Origin: Calocera cornea HHB12733 | Lineage: Eukaryota; Basidiomycota; Dacrymycetes; Dacrymycetales; Dacrymycetaceae | NCBI GenBank assembly: GCA_001632435.1 | Contig: KV424010.1 | Span: 1-64,000, forward strand | DNA: 64,000 bases | Reading direction: 5' to 3' | In this document: piece by piece, positions 20,329 to 29,772 of the stretch | Numbering within the stretch: position 1 is the first letter of the stretch | How the letters are laid out: each line of letters opens with the position of its first letter | Position numbers and translations under genes: made by a program | Notes under the pieces: model-generated | What the model saw: only the letters and a program-made list of their open reading frames with translations | What the model was told of the DNA's origin: nothing | Databases searched by the model: none

Positions 20329-21640
20329 CTACGCATCCAGGACGAGCTCATGTCGTCCACCGAGGTTAATGAAGGAATACTGCGTATGTCGTCGATCAGA
20401 CTGCATTCTTGATCTGTAAGTACGTTGCGCACCTCTGCCAGCGAAGCCCGCGAGCGGGGCCGGTTCGCATATACCAAATTCGGCTCGTAGTGGAACGGCC
20501 GGAGACCAGCCTTCTCCAGCAGCTCGAACCACTCCAGCAGCATCGTGAAGCTGACATTTGTATCGTATGCATGGATCTCCACCTGCAGCTGCCCGAACGG
20601 CAGAGGCATGCCACGCTCCATGTAGTAGTTACAGAAGCCGCGGAGCACCTTGAACTCCGCACCCTCGACGTCGATCTTCAGGACATCGATCCACTCATGG
20701 CCTATATTGATCGTCAGCAGCAGTTTCAGCACGAGTCGCGTCAACGCTCCTACCATTCAGCTTCATGAGCGTGTCGAGCGTGTACACCTGAAAATCGGGA
20801 TCGGTCCCGGGCCCGTGTGCATCCGTATCACCGACCGCCCATTTGTGGAAGTGCGCTCGAGCCTTGAGCTTGGGGTTCTTTTCGATCTCCCCACCCCACT
20901 GCGAAATTCTGAGTCTAGCTCTGCACTTCGGGATGAACGGATGCTTACAGAATTCACACTGTAATCATAGCCATACACTTGAGCGCGCGGTGCGCGCTCC
21001 AGCATGGCCGCCTCGAAAGACGAGTCTTCCGCAACGCCTGGCAAGGGTCTCAGACGAGTTCGAATGCGGATGATTGTACAACTGACCGAAGCTGTAAACC
21101 ACCGGGTTCGCTTTCTTAGCAATGATGTCCATCCCGCAGACCCACTTTCCACCGTCCCCCATTCGCCCAATGCGCTCCACATAGTGTTGACAGTCGAAGG
21201 ACGGGAGGAAGAAGTCCCATACCGTCCAGTAGTTGCCGCCGGACCTGCAAGATAGCTAGGTTAGTCTTAGGTTCGGGAAAAGGAGTCGTTACTTACGATG
21301 AGATCTTAGAGGGCCCGCCAAGACTCGTGATGAACTTGGCCCGATCCTTCAACCCGGACTTGTAACGCGCCTCGCTGAGAGCGATTCGGTTGGCCAGGTC
21401 TCCAACTGGTGCAGCGGCCGTCGAAGAGTGGAGATCGTAAGTCGCGTTGACGGTCGTCAAGGGATATTCGTCAGGAGAGTATGCATATCTCTCATGCCCC
21501 ATGAAGGCAACTAGGAGCATCAGGCTGACGATGGTCACGCCCATGAGCCGTTGTGCTGCCTGCATTTGACCCAGGCCCAAGTTTGGAAAGCGATTGGCGG
21601 AGTTGTTAAGGAGGGAAGTGTAGCGGGCTGCAGATGCCAT
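20329..21640 (-). CDS. Membrane-anchored METTL24-like methyltransferase, tandem copy 2
   Basis: Six exons: 21640-21297, 21244-21087, 21037-20949, 20898-20754, 20701-20433 and 20379-20329, encoding 351 aa. Layout is that of copy 1: short cytosolic start MASAARYTSLL, one transmembrane helix (VTIVSLMLLVAFMG), then GGNYWTVWDFFLPSFDC, DGGKWVCGMDI, VYGYDYSVNS and DVLKIDVEGAEFKVLRGF. The Asp/Glu-rich VDVEGAEF-like motif is the conserved post-SAM-binding signature of the family. A TATAAA-like element lies on the minus strand at 21698-21703, about 60 bp before the ATG. It is separated from copy 1 by about 370 bp and from copy 3 by about 415 bp. Confidence 0.87.
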
Positions 21641-21697
21641 AGGCGACGATCTGGAGCGAAAGAGTGCAGCATGGGGCTGCCCACGACATGCCCCTCT

Positions 21698-21703
21698 TTA
21701 TAA
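21698..21703 (-). promoter_or_regulatory. TATA-like element upstream of methyltransferase copy 2
   Basis: TATAAA on the minus strand, about 60 bp before the ATG at 21640, a normal distance for a fungal TATA box. Read from sequence only. Confidence 0.45.
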
Positions 21704-22056
21704 ATTGATGCTGCCAGAATGTACAAAGTTCAGACGCGTGATGATATGTCTTTGGATTGGGAGGAGTGCCGGCATAGGCGGAGGCAATGGAGATCGCCTG
21801 TTATGACGGGTACCTCGCCCCATGGGATCGTCTTGGCAGGGTTCAGTCTGTTTCATGATACCCGACACCGGGCCTGGATCAGGATGCCCCACTGAACTCC
21901 TTCACAGCTTGCACATCTCGCTTTGATAGTCCCGTTGCATGTGAAAGGATGGTTTGGCATCCATTTCGATAGTCTACACGTTGCGCGCATCATGGTATTA
22001 TCAAAGGAAGTATGCCGGGAATCAAGTGGAAGGCTGCGGTCGCGGCATCGAGACAT

Positions 22057-23392
22057 CTATGCGTCCTTGACGAGCTCATGTCCTCCTCCCAGATTGATGA
22101 AAGCGTACTTGAATCGTTTGTCAGCTCTACGACCTGTTTCAAGTGCACGGGTACGTACCTCGGAAAGGGTAGCTTTCGCATGGAGAAGGTTGACGTATAC
22201 CAAGTTTGGCTCAGAGCGGAAGGGACGGAGACCCGCGCTCTCCAACAGCTCAAACCACTGCAGGAAAGTCGAGAAGCTCATCGACGAGTCCCACGCATGG
22301 ATCTCGACCTGAAGCTGTCCAAAGGGCAGAGGCAGGTTATGCTCCATGTAGTAGTTGCAGAAGCCGCGGAGGACGTCGAACTCTGCTCCCTCGACATCGA
22401 TTTTCAGGATATCGATCCAGGTGTGATCTGGATGTCCCGTCAGAAAGGACATAGAGAGAATGAACAGTTTTTACCGTTGAGCTTCATCAGCGTATCTAGG
22501 GTGTAAACTTGAAAATTAGGATCGAAATCCGGGCCGTGAGCATCCTTCCCTCCAACCGCCCATTTGTGGAAATGTGCTCTGGACTTGAGCTCAGCGTTGT
22601 TCTCAATTTGTGGTCCCCACTATCAGCACACAGATCAACGGCTGGCTTTCTTCCGAGACAATATGTTGCTTACGGAATTGACGCTGTAGTCATATCCATA
22701 CACTTGTGCTCTTGGTGCACGCTCCAGCAATGCAGCTTCGAATGACGAATCGTCGGAGACGCCTGCCGAAGATATCAGCAACTCAACCAGCCATGGCCAG
22801 TGGGGAATGGACCGAAGCTGTAGACCACGGGGTTCTCCTTTGCAGCAATAACATCCATGCCACAGATCCATTTCCCACCGTCGCCGAGTCGTCCAATGCG
22901 CTCAACATAGTGCTGACAGTCAAAGGAAGGGAGGAAGAAGTCCCATAGGACCCAGAAGTTGCCGCCGGAACTGTGAAGTATTTTAGTCATGTTACATCTC
23001 AGAGGGGCGATCAAAGCATACGCGGGAATGCGGGATGCTCCACCCAGGCTACTGATGAATTTGGCCCGATCGTCCAGCACCACCTTGTAGCGCGCTTCGC
23101 TGAAGGCTATACGGTCCGCGAGCGACCCGACCGCCGCTATTGGGCCAGGCGACGATGGAGGAGGGTTGTAAGGAGCGTCCACCTTCGGCGGATTATAAGG
23201 AGCATCCACTGCTGGGGAAGGATATTCGCCGTATGCATGTGAGTATCTGTCATGCCCCATAAAAAGGACAAGAAACATGAGGCCGATGATAGCCCCTCCC
23301 ATCACCCTATGTGATGTTTGTATCTGGTTCCATGCTGGTATCCGACGCGGGAGGCCGCTCAAAAGCGAAGTGTAGCGAGCTGAGGATGCCAT
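22057..23392 (-). CDS. Membrane-anchored METTL24-like methyltransferase, tandem copy 3
   Basis: Six exons: 23392-23022, 22970-22813, 22762-22674, 22619-22475, 22427-22159 and 22107-22057, encoding 360 aa. Copies 2 and 3 agree in the lengths of exons 2 to 6 (158, 89, 145, 269, 51 bp). The N-terminus MASSARYTSLLSGLPRRIP is closest to copy 1 in its beginning, while the catalytic exons are closer to copy 2. The linker contains a short duplication, VDAPYNPP repeated twice. Conserved elements are DGGKWICGMDV, GVSDDSSFEAALLERAPRA, VYGYDYSVNS and DILKIDVEGAEFDVLRGF. Same predicted topology and unknown acceptor as the sisters. Confidence 0.87.
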
Positions 23393-24993
23393 GGGGTGAT
23401 CGTGCTGAGCCTGGAGGACAGGGTGAAGCCCGACACGGCGTCTAAAAGTTCTAAGAACTAGGCTCACTGTACAGTACATACAACGAAGCCGGTTGGCCCG
23501 GAGCGCTTACAGCACGATGTGGCGCCTTGGATGGCACAACAGTTTCTGCACAGCCAATCAACACTTCGTTGTTATCGTTTTCTGGTCACACCAGACACGA
23601 CACCGTGTGCCCTTGGCGCTCAGTCCTGCTGGCAGAATCGTCATGATCGTTGCCAGTATGACAATCTGATCAGTATCAGAAGAACCCGGCAGGGACTACG
23701 GAGGTAAACCGCTTTTGACCCAATTCAAATTTGTCGCCGTCTTCTGAGAAAAGGCTCAGGCACAACACCGCCTCCTTCTCTGTGAGAGCAGGCCACCGAC
23801 ATTCAATGGCCTGACGATATGGCCATTAATTGTAAGCTTAACGGACAACATCGGCACCGCGCACCCTTCTGCAACCCAAGTTGGAGCACTATCCTGCACC
23901 CGTTTTCACTAGACGCGGACAAGGGTCCAATTTTAAGCAGGTTAATTTCGTATCCATTGGTGATAAGCCAATAAGTGGCTGAGTAGTGTAACAAGCGGAT
24001 AGGGTGCTGATTTGCATCCATCCGCTTCCGGGCTGAGAATCAGCTCCCACTCACTCCGAGTTGCTCATCAGCACCTACATAGGGCTGATTTGTGTCCGCC
24101 TTGTGCTCGGAGGCAAATGCCGGAGGCAGATGTGGACGGAGACTTGATGCATCGCAGATCCTAAGCCCGTCCCCACTCTTGCTCCGACCACCACTGCTTG
24201 CCCTCCGACCACCACTGCTCACCCCTCCAGTCTCTCTTCTCCCTCCCTCCCCTCTCTCTCCCTCCTACTGCCTGATGCTGTGCTGTGTATGCTCTGGTGG
24301 ACCTCCTTTTGGAGGGCCACCTTGCAGAATGGATATCACAGTGTGCGCATATATGTACCCACTATCATCATCTTATTACTAACTCTACTGCCCGGCATCC
24401 AAAACTATTCTGAGTTGAGTACAGCATGACCACTATGACTGCATATAGCTCAACTGATGTTCTGACAGAGCTCTGGTGGGTGTCCGGTGTGCAGATATGG
24501 CCATCCAAATGTTGCTTAAATACAGCAGAAATAGTAATGAAATTCGGTTGCTATGCTACTGAATTGGAAAGTGCGGAACATGTACCACTTTCTGCAGATT
24601 ACAAGCAGCTTTGCCTAGGAAGGCAAAGAGCTGACAATCAGCCACTTATGCACGTCGTTGTTAGTGCTGATAATCAGCACTAGTCAGGGTTCCTGTGTTT
24701 GAGAGTCCCTGGCTTTCGTTGTCCTTGCTTCTAAATGCGGAGCCGGAGGCTCGGCGGCATTCGGCACATGGTGCGCTGTGCTTCGTCGGATCAGAAGGCT
24801 TGAAGGTGTGGCCAGGAACGCCAGCTGCCCACGAGCATCTGTGAAAACGGCTGCCTTGCCTTCCGTCGGAAAGGCCAGTCGGTGGCGCTTCCGACGGCAT
24901 ATCAGTGAACCCGCACGCTCTCTTGTCCCGAAGGGACTTTTACCTTAGTGGACGCCCTCTTTTGTTCATCTGAAACTCGGGCGTCTTTGTATC
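23393..24993. other. 1.6-kb intergenic region with small palindromes
   Basis: No gene could be supported. The segment is relatively AT-rich from about 24360 to 24680. ATCAGCACC and its complement form a 9-bp inverted repeat (24003-24011 and 24067-24075). A 21-nt palindrome with 10-bp arms (TAGTGCTGAT/ATCAGCACTA) lies at 24662-24682. These could be the termini of a small transposon of about 680 bp; no target-site duplication was recognised. Confidence 0.45.
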
Positions 24994-26871
24994 ATGACCT
25001 CGGTGCAAGCCTACAACATTACGATTGGAGAGCAGAGCGCGGTGTACGAGTACAATCCGCATCGGGATATTGACCTTGCCACGGCAAGTACCCATGGAGA
25101 TCAATACCTCCGTTACTGACTCCTGCTGCTGTAGGGATGGAATGACTCCTACACGGGAAGCGCCATATACGTATATGGTGGCTTGGGCACTGGAACCCCA
25201 TACCGAGCCACACAGTACAGCGGAGCTAACGCGATTCTTACCTTCCAAGGTAAGGCACTATTAGTCGCTCTGCAACAAGGCTTACACTCTAGACAGGAAC
25301 GGCTGTCTACATGTGCTTCACGCCAGGTTCTAATGTAGAATGGTCATTCAGTCTTAACCCGACAGCAGCTTACCGACAGCTTGACGGAAGTGCGGATCCT
25401 ACCTGCTCTCAATGGGGTGGCACAACGCTGGTGGTTGCCGATAGCCTCACGTATAATAGCTACACCGCTACGCTTACTGTCAACTCGATCCCTCCGGGTG
25501 GACAATTTGCGTTTTTCGGATCGGTTGTGAGCGTAAGCATTGGACCTGTGGGGTACGCTCTCCGTTTGTGTTCAATTCCGTTCGCTCATTGCCCGCCTGC
25601 AGCACAAAGGCAAACCCACCCCTCACAATTGATGATCACGCATCGACCTGGACGTATACCCCTGTGAATGAATGGGACCAGGAGACAGATACCGGAGCTG
25701 TGGACGGAGAGTATTCGCAAACTTGCTATTACAATGGGCAGAACATCGCGAGTGCATCGTATACTGCTACCAGTCCGTGATTCGACTCACCACTTTTTGT
25801 CGTGTCTCACCATGCTACGTACAGATACCTCTGCACTCTATGTTGTCGGTATGCTCAGGGCAGACATCGCCTTCTACACCGTTCAATTGAATGGCGAACC
25901 ACCTCTGAAATACAATGCATTCAACTTCTGGACTACAAACCAGCAAGTGCTGTTTTTCGCCGGGGGGCTCGACCCGACACAAGAATACACAGTTCAGCTC
26001 CAAAATTACGACACGGACTACACAACACCTCCAATCCCCGCCAATTGCTTGCGGATTGATGCGATTTACCTTATCAACGGTTCCCCTCCTCCCGGGTATG
26101 TATCACCTCCTTGTCCACTCGCGTGTTTGATGCTCATAACGTGCGACCTACAGTACTTCCTCCACTTCGTCGCTGCCTCCCTCTTCCAGTACTTCCGCGC
26201 CCACTTCAGCAAGCAGCGGCTCCTCACTCCCAACGACTGATAGCTCTAACTTGGGCAGCGGTTCAAGCTCCTCCACTCCTACCGGTGCAATTGTGGGAGG
26301 TGTGGTTGGTGGACTGGCCGTAATCGGGATCCTCATTGTCGCTCTGGTCCTGCTCTTGCGTCGACGTAATCGTGCGGAAGCTGCCGCACCTGTGGCTTGG
26401 AAGCCAGACGGCGACCTAACGCTACCTGGTTTGGGACCGGATACGGTCCCAATCCCCTACTTCAACGACAGTGCGCAGCTACCTGTCCAGCGCAGCAACG
26501 ACAGGGCACCGATGTCGCAATATGGCGACAGCAGTGTGATGGGTACTTCCATTCGGACGCCAACTCCGCCCCCTCCCAACTGGTTAGGACGGGAGAAATC
26601 ACCGGCGGCCACATATAACTTTGGCCGCAACGCAGGCGTACTCGCGACGCCCTTCATTCCTCCGTCCAACAACTTCATTGCTTCGAGCTCTGCTGGTTCC
26701 CCGAGTGTGGCATCGCCAAGCGTCATTGGCGATTCTATTCAACATTCCTCTCCTGATCCCGGCACGACGCACAATGCTGCCTCCCCAGAGTTGCCTGTAC
26801 AGTCAGAAGGGTATCTGAGCGAGCTTCCTACTTATGAATCTCTCCGAGGCGAGAGACGGCCGTCCATCTGA
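24994..26871 (+). CDS. Copy C: single-pass membrane protein with two-module ectodomain
   Basis: Six exons: 24994-25083, 25135-25249, 25297-25552, 25603-25772, 25825-26095 and 26154-26871, encoding 539 aa. Intron 1 has a GC donor (GCAAGT...TAG); the others are GT-AG. The ectodomain mirrors copy B: YNITIGEQSAVYEYNPHRD, GTAVYMCF, WTYTPVNEW, SQTCYYNGQ, ALYVVGMLRADIAFYTVQ and CLRIDAIYL. A Ser/Thr stalk, a transmembrane helix (about 346-370, GGVVGGLAVIGILIVALVLL) and a tail with DTVPIPYFND and ELPTYE follow. No signal peptide is visible. It lies head-to-tail with copy D, 460 bp downstream. Function unknown; a surface sensor or adhesin is only a guess from architecture. Confidence 0.85.
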
Positions 26872-27331
26872 AGGTGACAGATCAATACGAGCCTTGGTAT
26901 ATTGAGTTCACCTCCAGGGCAATATTGTAGCCACATTTTGATTGTTGTATCAGCAGCAGACCAGTCGTTTCTAGCAGCACCGGTCAGAGTGGTCTGCGGA
27001 CATTTCCCAGGCTCCTCACCCTGTGCTTCTTCAATGGCACCCTTCCGATTGTGGCGCAGAGAGCGGCAGGGTGTTTCAGAGCTTCCCCTTGTACTTCTAG
27101 GGATCAGAGCGAGTCCGCATCTAGGAAGACTCTTTTCACGGACAGAACGCGCCTTTCGTCTGAGAACCACCCACCGCGCTTAGCGTTCAACCCCGCCCGT
27201 CTCCAGGTGTGTGGGATGGGATATGGATCATTATAAGGACCTCGCTCCTGTCTTCGCCTCTCACGACTCCTTTTCCTCCCTTGACCTTGGCGGGCGTTAT
27301 ATAACTCCCCTCCCCGGCATTGTCGACCATC
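26872..27331. other. Spacer between copies C and D
   Basis: 460 bp holding the 3' end of C and the promoter of D. A TATATAA box is present at 27298-27304. No other feature was seen. Confidence 0.5.
27298..27304 (+). promoter_or_regulatory. TATA box of copy D
   Basis: TATATAA ends only 27 bp before the ATG at 27332. If it is the functional TATA, transcription would start at or near the start codon. That leaves no room for an upstream exon encoding a signal peptide. Confidence 0.5.
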
Positions 27332-28748
27332 ATGACAGCTGTCTCTTCCGTTCAGGCTTACAACATTACAATTGGGGAACAAAGCGCTGTATACGCTTAT
27401 AACCCACACCGAGACATAGATCTCGCATCGGCAAGCAGCTCTTGTGGGTCAACCAGCCTTACAGTACTTGACAATTTCATTCAGGGATGGAATGACTCAT
27501 ACACGGGCAGCTCAAACTTCGTACTCGGAGCAGTGGGCAGTGGGACGCCGTACCGAGCAACGCAATATAATGGCGCAAGCGTTGCACTGACCTTTCAAGG
27601 TATTGTATCAACAAGTATCCAAAAAAGCCTCGTTAACCCAATCGTCAACCAAGGGATGGCTGTATATGTGTGTTTCACTGCTAGCGACGGGGTGGACTGG
27701 GACCTCACCCTCATTCCCACCGCGACTACTCGACAAGTGGATGGAAGTAGCGATCCCATTTGTTCTACTTGGGGAGGCAATACCCTGGTGGTCGCGGACA
27801 GTCTTTCATACGATAACTATAACGCCACGCTCACATTCAACACGATTCCTTCGGGAGCCGACGTTTTCTTTTATGGCTCGGTCGTAGGTGTGAGCGTTGG
27901 ACCAACAGGGTGGGCTTTATTACACTGTGGTGATCATTGCTTGACGACGTTACAGAGTACAAGCAGAGCCAGCAATTGTTGTGGACGACCATGCGTCGAC
28001 TTGGACATACGTCCCTTCCGATCAATGGGTACAGGAAACAGATGACGGTGCCATCGATGGAGGATACACTCAGACTTGCTCCTACAACCAGTCGGATATC
28101 GCCAGTGCTACCTACACCGCGTCGAGTACGTATTTGGGATCGGTCGATACATCTCTGAACTTTGCACAGATGCGTCTGCCTTGTACGTGGTGGGCATGCT
28201 TCGGCCAGACATTGCCTTTTATTCCGTTCAAGTAAACGATGACACTCCGCTCATATACAACGCATACAACTTTTGGACGACAAATCAACAAGTCTTGTTC
28301 TTCGCTGGTGGCCTCGATCGGACCCAGCAGTACACGATCCAGCTACAAAACTACGACACCGACTACCAGACGGCGCCTATCGGACTCAACTGCTTGCGTG
28401 TAGATGCGATCTACCTTATCGATGCTGTGCCTGGCCTGTACGCTGCTCTGCGAATCTCCTTGCTTCAGGAAGCTAATATGGATCATTGGGTACAGCAGCA
28501 CAGCGACGACTACATCCACAAGCTCCTCGACACACTCATCATCTTCTTCACTTTCGGGAGCCTCTCCGTCATCTCTAACGGCCTCGTCCACCGTCTCGGG
28601 CGCTGCAACGACCACATCTGTTTCTGGCACACAAACCAACGTCGGTGCATCTGTGCCGACTTCTGGAGCATCTTCAAATCGGAATGCCTCCCTTTCCGTT
28701 ATCTCGCTCCTAGTACTCATGGTACTTGCTGTCCCCATCTTTGGGTAA
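27332..28748 (+). CDS. Copy D: family member with GPI-like or tail-anchor C-terminus
   Basis: Six exons: 27332-27430, 27485-27599, 27654-27909, 27956-28125, 28170-28437 and 28496-28748, encoding 386 aa. Exons 2, 3 and 4 have lengths 115, 256 and 170 bp, equal or almost equal to those of copy C. The ectodomain has the family motifs (YNITIGEQSAVYAYNPHRD, WTYVPSDQW, ALYVVGMLRPDIAFYSVQ, NAYNFWTTNQQVLFFAGGL, CLRVDAIYL). After the stalk the protein stops in a short hydrophobic end (LSVISLLVLMVLAVPIFG) with no basic cluster and no cytoplasmic tail. Intron 1 has a GC donor, is 54 bp and contains no in-frame stop, so retention would still give a complete protein. No signal peptide is visible. Confidence 0.8.
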
Positions 28749-29772
28749 ATGGTGTAGTTCAGACTGCATTCATCAGAGTTGCACAACTGGCAGACTGTGT
28801 TCCCCATGGCCATTCACGTGTTGCAGAGCGAGCCTATCTCCGCCGACGCTAAGATCCCGGTATTTACGGCAACCCTCTTGTCACATCAGCCATCCGATGG
28901 CCGAAAGAGAAGCATGGAAAAGGCGCCCATCTTTGATGCGTAATTCATTCCATCTGGGGCCTTCGGATTTGCGCTTAGTCAGACCCAGCCGGCACTGTGG
29001 ATAGCCGTGTGGGTACTCGTATGTCTTCGGACTTGTACCCTGAAAGATGCCGTGCGCTGGGAACTCGGGAGTACCCAAATAGTCAGCCGTTCGGAGTTGC
29101 AGTCGGGGCTATATGGAACGGTGCGATGCTCAGTGTCTCGGAGCCCAACACGTGCCGGATCAGGGTCATGCCCACGCAACGTTCCGTACAGCCGCAACTA
29201 CTAGTCATTATCAGTAGCATAAAGCGGGCACTGGCAGCCATACAAATGATAGAGTCCCAAGATACAACTGCGCCGCTCGGGTGGCTACCCGGAGAGTGTA
29301 TGCGGAAGATGGAAGGGAGGAAAGAAGGCGCGGTCGGTCATGAAGCGTGAGGCGACGCAGTGTCGCGTGTATGGGTACAGACATGAGCGGCGCCGGAGCC
29401 GGATATCGGCAGTCGTCATCGAGATCGAGAGCGGGCAAAGAGAGGGCAGCGAGCTGTAGGGTCGGGGCGAGAGAGCGCAGTCATGTCCGAGGGTATGGTC
29501 GTGAACGGCGGAGAATGATGCGGACAGCGTACAATGGTGAGAGTCGGTAGCCGGTAGGATGCAGATCGTGAATGTTTGCGGGGAATCGAGCGTGTAGACG
29601 CATGTTGTATACGGTATAGCGAGGCTGTCTTGAGTCGAAATTTGAACCAGAGAGAATCGGATGGCCCGTTGCTGGCTTTTTCCCGCTCGGCGGGGATGAG
29701 ACCGGGATTGAGGGTCGTCCAGAAGTCGGGCTGCACGGCGATATGTGCGTGCCAGAGTCGGTAGGGGAAGCG
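28749..29772. other. 1-kb intergenic region, nothing recognised
   Basis: Lies between the end of copy D and the stop of the long low-complexity frame. Short frames on both strands have no recognisable domain. Confidence 0.5.
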
